From: Clostridium sp.
Lineage (GTDB): Bacteria > Bacillota > Clostridia > Clostridiales > Clostridiaceae
Assembly (NCBI GenBank): GCA_022773025.1
Contig: JALEZF010000021.1
Coordinates: 1-64,000, forward strand
DNA length: 64,000 bases
Direction: 5' to 3'
The notes below the pieces were generated by a model, which was not told where the DNA came from, did no database searches, and was given only the letters and a program-made list of their open reading frames with translations. Positions 1 to 10,286 of the stretch are shown piece by piece (the stretch's first letter is position 1; each line of letters starts with the position of its first letter). Made by a program: the position numbers and the translations under genes.

Positions 1-84
1 CTATGCAATCTAAGTAAATTCAAGTATTTAAGTCATAAACAGAAATTAGTTCAATTTGTTATTGCAATTTATAATTATTTTTAA

Positions 85-113
85 TTATTAAATCATGAAA
101 AACTTGATATAAT
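85..113 (+). promoter_or_regulatory. putative promoter of the D-serine ammonia-lyase gene
   Basis: A perfect TATAAT lies at 108-113, preceded at 17-bp spacing by a weak -35 candidate TTATTA (85-90). It sits about 60 bp upstream of the ATG at 177, which has an AAAGGAG ribosome site. The rest of the first 176 bases is AT-rich with no other recognisable feature. Confidence 0.45.
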
Positions 114-176
114 GAAATAGCATAGTAGGTACTGCTGTGCTAATGATTTATATAGTATTGATAAAGGAGAATCTGT

Positions 177-1520
177 ATGATATTAAACAAACCTTTAGAA
201 CAGTGGCTTAAGGAATTCCCCATAATTAATGACCTCATTGATTTGAAGGAAACCATTTGGATTAATCCAAAGAAGGTGTCTTGTGAGGAGGCAATGAAAA
301 CTTCAACTATAAGTTTAGATGATGTGCTTGATGCTTCTAATAGGCTAGAAAGATTTGCACCATATTTGGCATTAGTATTTCCTGAAACTTCAGCAATGAA
401 TGGAATAATAGAATCACCTTTAGTAGAAATACCAAAGATGAAGACTGCCTTAGGAAAAGAAATAGAACAAGATATCCAAGGTAAAATCATGTTAAAATGT
501 GACAGCCACCTTCCTATATCAGGTTCAATAAAGGCTAGGGGTGGAATCTATGAAGTCTTAAAACATGCAGAAACTATAGCCCTTGAAAGTGGAATGTTAA
601 AGATTCAAGATAATTATGAAATTTTGGCAGAGGAAAGGTTCAAAGAATTATTTTCTAAGTATTCCATTGCAGTTGGATCTACAGGAAACCTTGGATTATC
701 CATAGGTATAATGAGTGCAAAACTTGGTTTTAAAGTATATGTTCATATGTCATCGGATGCAAGACAATGGAAAAAGGATATGCTTAGAAGCAAAGGCGTA
801 AATGTAATTGAATATGATGATGACTATAGTTTAGCTGTAACAGAGGGGCGTAAGCAGGCTGAAAAAGATCCATACTGTCACTTTGTAGATGATGAGAACT
901 CTAAAGATTTATTTTTAGGGTATGCAGTGGCAGCTCTTCGCCTTAAAAAACAATTAGAGGAGAAAAAAATAGTAGTGGATAATGACCATCCTCTGTTTGT
1001 TTATCTTCCATGTGGAGTAGGAGGAGGCCCAGGAGGAGTTGCCTTTGGAATAAAGCTTATATTTGGCGATTCTGCTCACTGCTTCTTTGCAGAACCAACA
1101 CATTCACCTTGCATGACGCTGGGACTTGCTACAGGGTATCATGATAAAGTAAGCGTGCAGGATTTTGGAATTGACAATAAAACCGCTGCTGATGGTCTTG
1201 CAGTAGGAAGGGCTTCAAGCTTTGTAGGCAAGATAATAGAGCCGTTTATAAGTGGAAGCTACACATTAACTGACGAAAGAATGTATCATTATTTAGCTAT
1301 GCTTACAGATGAAGAGGATATAAAACTAGAACCTAGTGCATTAGCAGGAATGAAAGGCTATGAAAATATAGCTGATACAGATAAAGGAAAAGCATATATC
1401 GAAAGAGAAAATATAAAAGACCATATGGATTTAACCACTCATATAGTTTGGGCAACAGGAGGAAATATGGTTACAGAAGACATAATGAAAGAGTACTATA
1501 AAAAAGGAAAAGAGATTTAG
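177..1520 (+). CDS. dsdA: D-serine ammonia-lyase (D-serine dehydratase)
   Basis: PLP-dependent fold-type II enzyme that converts D-serine to pyruvate and ammonia in the cytoplasm, detoxifying D-serine and giving carbon and nitrogen. The 447 residues match the usual DsdA length of about 440-450. The PLP lysine is K119 in the motif SGSIKARGG, and the glycine-rich phosphate-binding loop GVGGGPGG lies near residue 280. The start is supported by AAAGGAG at 163-169. The PH-domain gene follows 12 bp downstream and is probably co-transcribed; both end at one strong terminator. No dsdC-type regulator is adjacent, so its control is not visible here. Confidence 0.93.
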   Translation: MILNKPLEQWLKEFPIINDLIDLKETIWINPKKVSCEEAMKTSTISLDDVLDASNRLERFAPYLALVFPETSAMNGIIESPLVEIPKMKTALGKEIEQDIQGKIMLKCDSHLPISGSIKARGGIYEVLKHAETIALESGMLKIQDNYEILAEERFKELFSKYSIAVGSTGNLGLSIGIMSAKLGFKVYVHMSSDARQWKKDMLRSKGVNVIEYDDDYSLAVTEGRKQAEKDPYCHFVDDENSKDLFLGYAVAALRLKKQLEEKKIVVDNDHPLFVYLPCGVGGGPGGVAFGIKLIFGDSAHCFFAEPTHSPCMTLGLATGYHDKVSVQDFGIDNKTAADGLAVGRASSFVGKIIEPFISGSYTLTDERMYHYLAMLTDEEDIKLEPSALAGMKGYENIADTDKGKAYIERENIKDHMDLTTHIVWATGGNMVTEDIMKEYYKKGKEI

Positions 1521-1532
1521 GAGGAATTAATA

Positions 1533-1916
1533 ATGGCAGAAATATCAAATACAAAAATATTTACTTTTTACAAGCAGATAGAAGTACCACAAAATTTAAT
1601 AAGGTTTATAAACCAAGGAGAAAGTGCCCTTTTTGGAGTTAAGACTTTTAGAGATGCAGCTATATTTACAGATAAGAAGATATTAATATGTGATAAACAA
1701 GGTATAACAGGCAAGAAGGTTGAATATTTTGCGATTCCTTACAGCAAAATAGTTACTTATGCTATAGAAACAGCAGGAAATTTTGACTTAGATGCAGAGA
1801 TAAAGCTTACACTTCCAGGTGGAGTGAATATAGAATTCCAATTTATCAAAGATAGAAATATGGATGAACTTTTATTTAAGGTATTTAATACTATAGATAC
1901 TTATGTAGCTAGATAG
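1533..1916 (+). CDS. PH domain-containing protein (bacterial PH family, bPH_1-like)
   Basis: A 127-residue soluble protein with no signal peptide or membrane segment. It resembles the short bacterial pleckstrin-homology-like proteins, with a run of beta strands and a closing amphipathic helix (DRNMDELLFKVFNTIDTYV). The central pattern of a basic loop and GGVNIEFQF strand fits that family. Members often act in stress or envelope contexts, but their biochemical role is largely unknown. A GGAGG site lies just upstream at 1520-1524. It is probably in one operon with dsdA, with no clear functional link. Confidence 0.7.
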   Translation: MAEISNTKIFTFYKQIEVPQNLIRFINQGESALFGVKTFRDAAIFTDKKILICDKQGITGKKVEYFAIPYSKIVTYAIETAGNFDLDAEIKLTLPGGVNIEFQFIKDRNMDELLFKVFNTIDTYVAR

Positions 1917-1920
1917 GATT

Positions 1921-1968
1921 AAAAAAGTAGCAGATAGAGTTAATTAAACACTATCTGCTACTTTTTTT
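1921..1968. terminator. bidirectional hairpin terminator
   Basis: Arms AGTAGCAGATAG and CTATCTGCTACT enclose a 13-nt loop and are flanked by an A-run and a T-run. It therefore works for dsdA/PH on the plus strand and for the convergent ABC transporter operon on the minus strand. Confidence 0.9.
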
Positions 1969-1984
1969 GAGGGTAAATATTATA

Positions 1985-2734
1985 TTATACTTCAAGCATA
2001 TTTAGAATTTTTGAGGTTATCTGAGCATACTCAAGATTTCCTCGGTCTCTAGGTCTATCCATTTTTATGTCTATGATTTCTCTTATTGTTCCTGGGTTTT
2101 TACCCATGACTATTATTCTATCAGCTAGGTATACAGCTTCATCAACTGAATGAGTAACGAATAATATGGTTTTTTTATTTTTTTCCCATATATTTAAAAG
2201 CTCTCTTTGAAGAAGAATTCTAGTATAGGCATCTAAGGCACCAAAGGGCTCATCCATAAGAAGAACGTCAGGATTATTTGCTAAGGCTCTTGCAATAGCA
2301 ACTCTTTGTTGCATACCACCAGAAAGCTCATAAGGATATGCTTTTTCAAACTTGTCCATGTTTATCATATTGAGATATTTGCGAGCTATATCCCTTCTTT
2401 CATTTTTACTTAAGCCTTTAAATTCAAGACCTAAGGCGATATTGTCTAGAACTGTTCTCCATTGAAGAAGAGAATAGTTTTGGAATACCATTCCTATATC
2501 AGAAGTTGGCGCAGTAATTTCTTTACCTTTGTATGTAACATGACCTTCTGTGGATTTTTCTAAACTTGCTATGATTCTGAGCATGGTAGATTTTCCACAG
2601 CCAGAAGGACCGACTATGCATATAAAATCATTTTCTTTAATTTCTAAATTAATATTTTTTAAAGCATTAACTTCTATGTTGCTATTAGTTTTAAAGGTTT
2701 TATTTAGATTTTTAATCTCTATACAATTCTCCAT
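1985..2734 (-). CDS. ABC importer ATP-binding protein, nitrate/sulfonate/taurine (SsuB/TauB) type
   Basis: Cytoplasmic ATPase of an importer, 249 residues. It has Walker A GPSGCGKST (about residue 42), a Q-loop in VFQNYSLLQW, the signature [15 protein letters not shown], Walker B VLLMDEPFGALD and the H-loop FVTHSVDEA. The signature and the MDEPFGALD string are typical of the SsuB/TauB/NrtD group. It is the last gene of the operon, 11 bp after the permease. The substrate cannot be read from this subunit; aliphatic sulfonates, taurine, riboflavin or thiamine precursors are all transported by this family. Confidence 0.88.
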   Translation of the reverse strand: MENCIEIKNLNKTFKTNSNIEVNALKNINLEIKENDFICIVGPSGCGKSTMLRIIASLEKSTEGHVTYKGKEITAPTSDIGMVFQNYSLLQWRTVLDNIALGLEFKGLSKNERRDIARKYLNMINMDKFEKAYPYELSGGMQQRVAIARALANNPDVLLMDEPFGALDAYTRILLQRELLNIWEKNKKTILFVTHSVDEAVYLADRIIVMGKNPGTIREIIDIKMDRPRDRGNLEYAQITSKILNMLEV

Positions 2735-2745
2735 GATTTCACTTC

Positions 2746-3585
2746 CTATCTTATTTTATTCTGCCATGAGAAGTGTCTTTTCTCTATAATTCTATATATA
2801 TAATCCAAGGAAGCTCCAATAACCCCTATGCAAGTTACACCTGTTATTACTAAATCAGTTCTTCCAAGTTCATAAGCATGGGTTATAAGATAGCCTACTC
2901 CAGACAAACTTCCAGGAAGCATTTCTGCAGAAACTAAACATGACCAAGCTATTCCAAGTCCCGTCCTAAGTCCTGTTATTATAGTTGGAGCAGAGGCTGG
3001 AAGAAGTATTTTTAGGAATATATCTCTTTCGCTGGCACCTAAGACCTTTGCTGATTCTATTAATGTTTGAGGAACAGTTTTTACGGCAAATACTGTATTA
3101 GTAAGCACAGGAAAGAAGGTTCCAAGGCCTATTATAAATACCATTGAAAATTTAAAATTATTTAGAAAAGCTTGCATCTGTCCACCAGGAAGGTTAAAAA
3201 TAGTGGCAAAGCTTGAAACACCAAACCATGCTAGCACTAGTGGAACCCATGCTAAAGGAGGAATTGGTCTAAATATATTTATAAAGGTGTTAAATAATCC
3301 ATAAACTTTATTTTTGTATCCCATAAGAAGTCCTAAGGGAATAGCTAGAACAACTCCAGCAGTATATCCTAAAATAACCCTTATAAGACTTACAAAAATA
3401 TTTGTAGGAAGAGAACCAAGACCGATAAAATCTTGAGTTGCATGAGCGAAATTGTTTAGTACTGATGATATTTTAGGTAGAATTACTTCATTACCTATTT
3501 TATTTGCAAGAACTCCCCACAGAATTAAAAACATTATAGGAACTATAAGTCCATATAGGATATTTTTGAAATCTTTAGTTTTCAC
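2746..3585 (-). CDS. ABC importer permease, SsuC/TauC type
   Basis: A 279-residue integral membrane protein with about six helices. It contains the BPD_transp_1 coupling region, visible as ESAKVLGASERDIFLKILLP around residues 175-195 (the EAA loop). It would form the channel of the importer with the ATPase downstream and the lipoprotein upstream. The binding-protein gene upstream ends 56 bp before this start, and that gap contains a terminator-like hairpin that probably lowers permease expression relative to the binding protein. Confidence 0.88.
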   Translation of the reverse strand: MKTKDFKNILYGLIVPIMFLILWGVLANKIGNEVILPKISSVLNNFAHATQDFIGLGSLPTNIFVSLIRVILGYTAGVVLAIPLGLLMGYKNKVYGLFNTFINIFRPIPPLAWVPLVLAWFGVSSFATIFNLPGGQMQAFLNNFKFSMVFIIGLGTFFPVLTNTVFAVKTVPQTLIESAKVLGASERDIFLKILLPASAPTIITGLRTGLGIAWSCLVSAEMLPGSLSGVGYLITHAYELGRTDLVITGVTCIGVIGASLDYIYRIIEKRHFSWQNKIR

Positions 3586-3604
3586 TTAACTTAGCCTCAC
3601 TTTC

Positions 3605-3633
3605 AAAAAAGCTTCCTAATGATATTAGGAAGC
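3605..3633 (-). terminator. intra-operon hairpin (partial terminator) between binding protein and permease
   Basis: Read on the minus strand this is GCTTCCTAAT, a short loop, then ATTAGGAAGC followed by TTTTTTG. It lies after the substrate-binding gene and before the permease. A leaky terminator here would give the usual excess of binding protein over membrane components. Confidence 0.75.
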
Positions 3634-3641
3634 TGTCAAAA

Positions 3642-4760
3642 TTACTTGTTATCTAAATATCTAAAGTCAAAGGACTTTTCTTTAACCTTATCAAAGCTTA
3701 AGCCTTTTAATTCTCCATTAAACTTGTTCATCTCGTTTAATTTTTTAACATAGATTTCTATTCCATTTAGCCATTTATCAGATGGAGTAGTGAAAAAGTT
3801 TATTTGGCATTTTTTTATAGTATCAGCAGACACGCCAATTACTTCAGACATTATTTTTGCAACCTCATCTTTATTTTCTGAGCAGTATTTTGCATTTTCA
3901 CTAACTAGTTTTGTAAGAGCTTTTGTAACTTCTGGATAATCATTTATAGCCTTATCTGATGCTGCAAATACACAGCATGGGAAGTCTGTCCATTGTCCAT
4001 CTTCAGGAAAATCCTTTAGGGTTAAAGCAATTTCACCAACACCTTTTTCTTCAGCAGCTTCTGGGTGATGAGATGGTCCAACCCAAGCATCTACTTGTTT
4101 ACTTGTTAATGAAGGAAGCAGATTGTTTGACCCTTTTAAATCTACTAATAATACATTAGCTGAATTATCAGCTGGATCTTCAGTAACCTTTAAGCCTTGA
4201 GCTTTTAGTACTGATTCAATAACTATTCTTGGACCACTTACTGGTGAGTGATATCCTATCTTCACAGGAGTTTTGGAATCCAAGATATGTTTCTTTACAG
4301 CATCCCAAGTTTTTAAATTACTTCCTTTAGGAAAAACTAAAGCGATACCATCACTTTGAAATGGCGCTGCGATTTTTAGTTTAGCTCCATTATCTATAGC
4401 AGTTAAGAAAGCTGTATTAGATCCAAAACCATAATCAACGTGTCCTTGACTCATTAAATTAGCTGTTTCAGAACCACCTTTGCTTATTACAAAATTTAAA
4501 GTTGCTATCTTTTTATCATTTTCAATTAATTCAAACTTGTCCTTAGAAAGAGCATTAAGATATACTCCCGATTTTTTGAAGGCATCAGGATTCTTTACTA
4601 CTACATTCATTACACCTGTGTGCAATTCATTACCCCAACTCATAGTCAATTCTGGAACTGCCTTTTCTGTGTCTTTGCTACTTGTGGAAGCATTATTGCC
4701 GCATCCCGCTAAACCAAGCATTATAACTGATGTTAATAACGCTAAAATTTTCTTTTTCAT
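3642..4760 (-). CDS. ABC importer substrate-binding lipoprotein (SsuA/NMT1-like)
   Basis: A 372-residue lipoprotein. The N-terminus MKKKILALLTSVIMLGLAGC has a classic lipobox (LAGC, Cys20), so it is anchored outside the membrane. The body has the pattern of the SsuA/TauA/NMT1 periplasmic-binding fold, with a KIGYHSP-type strand and a WVGPSHHPE segment near the ligand cleft. It is first in the importer operon, with GGGGGA upstream of the start. The ligand is uncertain; sulfonate, taurine or a nitrogenous ring compound are possibilities from family knowledge. Confidence 0.85.
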   Translation of the reverse strand: MKKKILALLTSVIMLGLAGCGNNASTSSKDTEKAVPELTMSWGNELHTGVMNVVVKNPDAFKKSGVYLNALSKDKFELIENDKKIATLNFVISKGGSETANLMSQGHVDYGFGSNTAFLTAIDNGAKLKIAAPFQSDGIALVFPKGSNLKTWDAVKKHILDSKTPVKIGYHSPVSGPRIVIESVLKAQGLKVTEDPADNSANVLLVDLKGSNNLLPSLTSKQVDAWVGPSHHPEAAEEKGVGEIALTLKDFPEDGQWTDFPCCVFAASDKAINDYPEVTKALTKLVSENAKYCSENKDEVAKIMSEVIGVSADTIKKCQINFFTTPSDKWLNGIEIYVKKLNEMNKFNGELKGLSFDKVKEKSFDFRYLDNK

Positions 4761-4802
4761 TTTATTTCCCCCATATTGCTTAATAATCTAACAAACAGTT
4801 TT

Positions 4803-4830
4803 ATTATATTATTTATGGAAAATATGTCTA
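4803..4830 (-). promoter_or_regulatory. putative promoter of the SsuA-like operon
   Basis: On the minus strand TAGACA, a 16-bp spacer and a perfect TATAAT precede the lipoprotein gene by about 45 bp. No obvious operator is seen beside it. Confidence 0.55.
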
Positions 4831-5185
4831 ATTGTAAAAATGGATTTCAAATTGATGATTTATTTGCTTTTTAAATAGATGATATAAATAAGATAGGAAC
4901 GACAATAAAAAAATATAAATATGCCTAAAAACACGAAGATTAACTAAAAATTCAATTATTTTTAACAATTATTATGATGCATCATAGAATTGTCAATATT
5001 TATTTAAAAGTCTGATTGATAGATTGCAGGTTATTAAAGGAATTAATAATAGAAAAATAAATTTACCATTAAAAATAAATTAATTAAACAAATTTCCTAA
5101 GATAAATATAGAAATGCACCCTTTAGTTAATCATTATAAAAATCTCAAAAAAGCTAAAGATATTATTGAAAGAGAGGTGTTATTT
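4831..5185. other. AT-rich intergenic region
   Basis: No gene is seen. The only structure noted is a 12-bp palindrome ATGATGCATCAT at 4973-4984, upstream of the small gene that follows. It could be a regulator site but nothing identifies the protein. Confidence 0.4.
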
Positions 5186-5323
5186 ATGGGAAAGAAAAAT
5201 AATAAGAAAAAACACATAAATCATAATCCTCGAGTAGAAAGTGCTAAGGCAACCTTTGGAGATCCAAAGGCTCATGACGATGAATTTACACCACATTTAT
5301 TTAAACAAAACAGTAAATATTAA
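5186..5323 (+). CDS. small CPC_1213-type clostridial protein
   Basis: A 45-residue, highly charged protein. It starts MGKKNNKKKH and carries the block ATFGDPKAHDDEFTPHLFK, which I recognise from the CPC_1213 family of Clostridium. Its function is unknown. The reading frame is open upstream to 5114, but the start at 5186 is chosen because GAGAGGTG lies 6 bp before it and the extra upstream residues do not resemble the family. It has no signal peptide or membrane segment. It ends at a strong terminator. Confidence 0.8.
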   Translation: MGKKNNKKKHINHNPRVESAKATFGDPKAHDDEFTPHLFKQNSKY

Positions 5324-5334
5324 GGAATAAGAAA

Positions 5335-5364
5335 AGAACGAGTGCTAGAGCATTCGTTCTTTTT
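5335..5364. terminator. bidirectional terminator
   Basis: Arms AGAACGAGTGC and GCATTCGTTCT (one G-T wobble) with a 4-nt loop and T-runs on both strands. It serves the small gene and the convergent GntR gene, overlapping the stop codon of the latter. Confidence 0.85.
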
Positions 5365-6076
5365 AGTCATTTGTTAAATCCACTCTAAATACATATTTAT
5401 CTCCACGAACTATAGAATATGTATATTCTACTAATACGCCTTCTTCATAAGAGAATCTCTCTAGAAGTGTGCAAGGAATTTTAGGTGTAATTCCTAAAAG
5501 GTGGCATTGCCAGCTAGTCGGGATAACTGGTCTAAAGGTCTCCATAGCTTTGTCCACTTTTAGTGAATATGTATTAGTTAGATAATTATATAAAGAATCT
5601 TTTTCCAATATATCTGTGCTGATTCTATAAAATCTGCTTTTAGGAAGATAGCTTATTTCAATCATAAGAGAAGAATCCTTTGCACTTCTCAGTCTTGTAA
5701 TTTTATGAAAAAGCTCTCCTTTTTCTCTATTTAAAGTTGAAGCTAAATACTCATCTAAGGCTATCACTTCATAGCTTACAACACTGTTATCTATATAAAT
5801 ATTACTTCTTTTTAGCTCTTCTGTGAAAGAATAGAACTTATATAGTGGCTGTTCGAAGACTTGAGGCTTCACAAAGGTTCCTCTGCCTTGAACTTTGTAT
5901 ATATATCCGCTATTTTGGAGCATTATGAGAGCCTGTCTTATAGTGGAACGGCTTACATGGTAAAGTAAGCAAAGCTCCCTTTCAGAAGGAAGAGAAGAAT
6001 TCTCAGAGTATTTGCCTTTTTTTATATCGGATAATAGGCTTGAATAGATATTCATGTACAAAGAATTATTACCCAT
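5363..6076 (-). CDS. GntR-family transcriptional regulator (HutC/UTRA subfamily)
   Basis: A 237-residue repressor-type protein. Residues about 7-72 form the winged helix, with the GntR signature LPSERELCLLYHVSRSTIRQ and QGRGTFV wing. Residues about 95-230 form a UTRA ligand domain, which in this family usually binds a sugar phosphate or small acid. It is divergently placed from the aldolase/kinase pair, so it probably controls them and itself. A perfect 13-bp inverted repeat lies in the shared intergenic space and is the likely operator. The inducer is likely a hexose phosphate, by inference only. Confidence 0.87.
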   Translation of the reverse strand: MGNNSLYMNIYSSLLSDIKKGKYSENSSLPSERELCLLYHVSRSTIRQALIMLQNSGYIYKVQGRGTFVKPQVFEQPLYKFYSFTEELKRSNIYIDNSVVSYEVIALDEYLASTLNREKGELFHKITRLRSAKDSSLMIEISYLPKSRFYRISTDILEKDSLYNYLTNTYSLKVDKAMETFRPVIPTSWQCHLLGITPKIPCTLLERFSYEEGVLVEYTYSIVRGDKYVFRVDLTND

Positions 6077-6140
6077 TTAAAGACCTCCATGTAAGTATTT
6101 CTATATACATAATATAACATAAAATAATAGTCATTACTAT

Positions 6141-6176
6141 AAAAACCATACCAGTTGCATAATTGGTATGGTTTTT
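6141..6176. promoter_or_regulatory. 13-bp inverted repeat, candidate GntR operator
   Basis: Arms AAAAACCATACCA (6141-6153) and TGGTATGGTTTTT (6164-6176) are perfectly complementary around a 10-nt centre. The half-site TTGGTAT resembles sites of UTRA-type GntR regulators such as NagR. It lies between the divergent regulator and aldolase genes, with no upstream transcript that would need a terminator. Confidence 0.6.
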
Positions 6177-6306
6177 AAAACGTAATAACATCAAGGATTG
6201 GGCGTTAATTTCAGAATATATTGAAAGTAATGGGATTAAAAAAATATAATATAGTTGCTTAAAGATTTTCGTTAAAAAATTTTGCATATAGTTTTAATAA
6301 AAATAG

Positions 6307-7176
<870 letters not shown>

Positions 7177-7194
7177 GGAAAATGGTGGTTTAAT

Positions 7195-8127
7195 ATGATA
7201 TTGGTAGTAAATCTTAATGCCTCCGTAGATAAGAGATATGAGATGGCAGATCTTGAAAAAGGTTCTGTAATGAGAGCAGCTCATGTGGAAAATACACCAG
7301 GAGGAAAAGGCATACACGTTGCAAATGTAGTTACAAAGTTAAATGAACAGTGTCTAGCTACAGGATTTCTAGGTGGAAAGACTGGAGAGTTCATAGAGGA
7401 AAAATTAAAAGAATATAATATAACTCAGGATTTCGTTAAAATTCAAGGAGAAACCAGAGAATGCCTAGCTATAATAACTGATGACTTAGTCCAAACAGAG
7501 ATATTAGAGCCGGGTCCAGAGGTCACTGAGGAAGAAAAAGATAGATTAATTGAAAAATATAAAGAGCTTTTAAAGTCCTGTGATATGGTAGTAGCATCAG
7601 GTAGTATGCCTAGAAATGTTCCAAAGGACTTTTACAAAACATTAATTGAAATTGCACATTCATATGATAAGAAATTTCTATTAGATACCAGTGGAGATTC
7701 CTTAAGGCTTGGAATGGAAGCGAAACCATTCTTCATAAAGCCAAACAAGGATGAGATTGAGGCTCTTACTGGAAGAAAAGTTCAAAGTGATGAAGATGTC
7801 ATAAGAGAAATAAAAGAACTTCAAGGTAAAGGAATCGAGCTTGTAGCAGTATCCTTAGGCTCAAAAGGAGCTATGGCTGGATACAAAGGAAAGATATATA
7901 AGGTGACACCTCCTAAGGTAAAGGCAGTAAATCCTGTAGGTTCAGGAGATTCCTTCGTTGCAGGAATAGCTGTTGCAATGGAGAGGGGATATTCTATAGA
8001 AGAGGTTTTAAGATACGCTTCTGCCTGTGGAACGGCAAATGCCATGGAAAAGGAAACTGGCAGTGTACAGAAGGAAGTTGTAGAAAGCCTACTAAAGGAC
8101 GTAGAGGTCATAACAATAGTTAATTAA
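7195..8127 (+). CDS. PfkB-family hexose-phosphate kinase (1-phosphofructokinase/tagatose-6-phosphate kinase type)
   Basis: A 310-residue ribokinase-fold enzyme that phosphorylates fructose 1-phosphate or tagatose 6-phosphate with ATP. Motifs include the N-terminal NLNASVDKRY, the substrate loop TPGGKGIHVA, and the C-terminal PfkB signature VNPVGSGDSFVAGIA with the catalytic Asp in GSGDS. It follows the aldolase by 18 bp and the two act in sequence. Family members cannot be split reliably between FruK and LacC by eye; the GatY-type neighbour makes tagatose 6-phosphate somewhat more likely. Confidence 0.84.
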   Translation: MILVVNLNASVDKRYEMADLEKGSVMRAAHVENTPGGKGIHVANVVTKLNEQCLATGFLGGKTGEFIEEKLKEYNITQDFVKIQGETRECLAIITDDLVQTEILEPGPEVTEEEKDRLIEKYKELLKSCDMVVASGSMPRNVPKDFYKTLIEIAHSYDKKFLLDTSGDSLRLGMEAKPFFIKPNKDEIEALTGRKVQSDEDVIREIKELQGKGIELVAVSLGSKGAMAGYKGKIYKVTPPKVKAVNPVGSGDSFVAGIAVAMERGYSIEEVLRYASACGTANAMEKETGSVQKEVVESLLKDVEVITIVN

Positions 8128-8165
8128 GTTAAAAGTTAAGAGTTAAGTTAAGATCTAAGAGTTAT
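8128..8165. repeat. short imperfect GTTAAGA-type repeat
   Basis: The bases after the kinase stop contain several near-copies of AGTTAAGA in tandem. It is low complexity and no function is evident. Confidence 0.4.
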
Positions 8166-8207
8166 AAGAAAAATTAACAGATGAAAAGTTTTTAAAATAT
8201 TTGGTAA

Positions 8208-8265
8208 GGCAGTGATGCTTTTGAGGATTTAAGAATCCTTGATCATCGCTGTCTTTCATTTTTTT
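8208..8265 (+). terminator. terminator of the aldolase-kinase operon
   Basis: A two-tier hairpin: outer arms GGCAGTGATG and CATCGCTGTC (two G-T pairs), inner arms AGGATT and AATCCT, followed by TTTCATTTTTTT. Confidence 0.85.
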
Positions 8266-8358
8266 GAGTAAAAATATAGAGATGTTAGGATGAATGATGA
8301 AATTTGTTTTTGAAAAAGCACACCAAGGGATTGTTTTAGATTTTAAAATCTTTATACA

Positions 8359-8398
8359 ATCTTAATGCTAGCATATATAACTCTAACACCATCTTAAT
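8359..8398. promoter_or_regulatory. direct repeat ATCTTAAT upstream of kdp
   Basis: Two copies of ATCTTAAT (8359-8366 and 8391-8398) are 32 bp apart, about three helical turns, upstream of kdpF. They could be KdpE sites, but no characterised match was available. The remainder of 8266-8445 shows no other clear feature. Confidence 0.3.
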
Positions 8399-8445
8399 TT
8401 CTTTTTCTCTATAATTAAATCCGTAGGAGAGGAGGCCTTGGATTT

Positions 8446-8535
8446 ATGGGGATTATTATTAAATGTATAGGATTAATAGCTTTAGGTTTATTTATTTATC
8501 TTTGTTACATTTTATTGAAGGGAGATAAGGAGTAA
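8446..8535 (+). CDS. kdpF: KdpF, small stabilising subunit of the potassium ATPase
   Basis: A 29-residue single-helix membrane peptide ([20 protein letters not shown] then YILLKGDKE). Size, hydrophobic profile and position directly before kdpA fit KdpF, which stabilises the KdpFABC complex in the membrane. GGAGAGGAGG lies at 8426-8435. Its stop codon overlaps the kdpA start (TAATG). It is short enough to be missed by default gene callers. Confidence 0.85.
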   Translation: MGIIIKCIGLIALGLFIYLCYILLKGDKE

Positions 8536-10271
8536 TGAATGCATTATTACAATATGTATTATATTTAGCAATTCTAGTGGTATTTGCCATCCCTCTTGGA
8601 AAATATATAAGTAAGGTGATGGATGGTGAGAAGGTATTTTTATCGAAGATACTTTCACCCATAGAAAATTTCATATATAAAATAATGAAAGTAGACAAGA
8701 AGGAAGATATGACATGGAAGAAGTATGCTGTGTCAGTAATCTTTTTTAGTATTTTTGGGTTTATAATATTATTTTTATTAAATATATTTCAAGGGGTGTT
8801 GCCACTTAATCCAGAGGGAATTGAAGGGACAAGCACTCACTTAGCATTTAACACAGCAGCAAGTTTTGTAACTAATACAAACTGGCAGGCTTATTCTGGA
8901 GAAAGCGGATTAAGCTATCTAGTTCAGATGTTAGGTATTACAGTACAAAATTTTGTATCAGCTGCAACGGGAATAGCAGTACTATTTGCTTTAATAAGGG
9001 GATTCACAAGAGTGAAGGAAAAAGGCTTAGGAAGCTTTTGGGTGGATCTTACAAGAAGTACAGTATATGTTTTAATACCACTTTCAATGGTGATGTCTTT
9101 AGTTTTAGTATCACAAGGTGTAGTTCAAAATATGAATTCTTATGAAGAAGTTCAGCTAGTAGAACCAATAACCCTTGAAGATGGCACGGTGATTACTAAA
9201 CAGATAGTTCCACAAGGACCAGCAGCAAGCCAAATCGCTATCAAACAATTAGGAACGAACGGTGGTGGATTCTTTGGAGTTAATTCAGCTCATCCATTAG
9301 AAAATCCAACTCCATTTTCAAATATGGTGGAGATGCTTTCTATACTTTTAATACCAGCAGCTTTATGCTTCTCCTTTGGACGTAGTATTAAGGATAAGAA
9401 ACAAGGAAAGGCAATTTTTATTGCAATGTTTATAATGCTAGTAACTGCTCTTGCTGTCATAGCAGTAAATGAAGCAAATGCTACACCACAGCTTGCACAA
9501 GGCGGAGTCGTAGATATTTCCACCGTAGGTCAATCAGGTGGTAATATGGAAGGCAAGGAAACGAGATTTGGTATTCCTGGGTCCAGCACTTGGTCAGCTT
9601 TTACAACGGCAGCATCAAATGGATCAGTAAACTCAATGCATGATAGCTATACACCGTTAGGTGGAATGGTAACGATGATTCTAATGCAGCTTGGAGAAGT
9701 GGTTTTTGGAGGAGTGGGCTGTGGACTATATGGAATGCTTGCTTTTGCAATAATCGCAGTATTCATAGCAGGACTTATGGTAGGTAGAACGCCAGAATAT
9801 CTAGGCAAGAAGATAGAGCCATATGAAATAAAAATGGCAATGCTCGTATGTCTTGCAACTCCTATATCAGTTCTTATAGGAAGCGGTATGGCATCATTAG
9901 TTCCATCCGTTGCAGGCAGTTTAAATAATGGAGGAGCTCATGGATTCTCAGAGATGCTTTATGCGTATTCTTCAGCAGGCGGGAATAATGGATCAGCCTT
10001 TGCAGGATTCGTAGCAAATACACCATTTATAAATATAACAATAGGTTTAATAATGTTATTTGTAAGATTTGTACCTTTAGTTGCAACACTTGCTATTGCA
10101 GGATCTTTAGTTCAAAAGAAAAAAGTTGCAGTCAGTGCAGGAACACTGCCAACTCACAACGCATTATTCATAGGATTACTCATATTTGTAGTTCTTCTAG
10201 TAGGTGCATTGAGCTTCTTCCCAGCACTTGCATTAGGACCAATAGCGGAATTCTTTCAAATGAGTTTATAG
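8535..10271 (+). CDS. kdpA: potassium-transporting ATPase, potassium-binding subunit KdpA
   Basis: The K+-channel-like subunit of the high-affinity KdpFABC pump, 578 residues with about ten membrane helices. Selectivity-filter-like segments include [29 protein letters not shown] and GGANGS-like [13 protein letters not shown]. Length matches the family (about 560). GGGAGATAAGGAG precedes the start, which overlaps the kdpF stop. It is part of the continuous kdpFABCDE operon induced in other bacteria by potassium limitation. Confidence 0.96.
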   Translation: MNALLQYVLYLAILVVFAIPLGKYISKVMDGEKVFLSKILSPIENFIYKIMKVDKKEDMTWKKYAVSVIFFSIFGFIILFLLNIFQGVLPLNPEGIEGTSTHLAFNTAASFVTNTNWQAYSGESGLSYLVQMLGITVQNFVSAATGIAVLFALIRGFTRVKEKGLGSFWVDLTRSTVYVLIPLSMVMSLVLVSQGVVQNMNSYEEVQLVEPITLEDGTVITKQIVPQGPAASQIAIKQLGTNGGGFFGVNSAHPLENPTPFSNMVEMLSILLIPAALCFSFGRSIKDKKQGKAIFIAMFIMLVTALAVIAVNEANATPQLAQGGVVDISTVGQSGGNMEGKETRFGIPGSSTWSAFTTAASNGSVNSMHDSYTPLGGMVTMILMQLGEVVFGGVGCGLYGMLAFAIIAVFIAGLMVGRTPEYLGKKIEPYEIKMAMLVCLATPISVLIGSGMASLVPSVAGSLNNGGAHGFSEMLYAYSSAGGNNGSAFAGFVANTPFINITIGLIMLFVRFVPLVATLAIAGSLVQKKKVAVSAGTLPTHNALFIGLLIFVVLLVGALSFFPALALGPIAEFFQMSL

Positions 10272-10286
10272 AAGGGGGAGATAGAT

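Noticed and set aside
5114..5185. Upstream extension of the CPC_1213-type gene
   Set aside because: The first 24 residues are not family-like and lack a ribosome site.
6069..6287. 72-codon minus-strand frame upstream of the GntR gene
   Set aside because: It overlaps the GntR start, has no ribosome site, and spans the inverted repeat and promoter region.
8266..8445. c-di-AMP (ydaO) riboswitch before kdp
   Set aside because: The conserved GGUUGC/GGUGGGGAAG-type elements were not found on reading.
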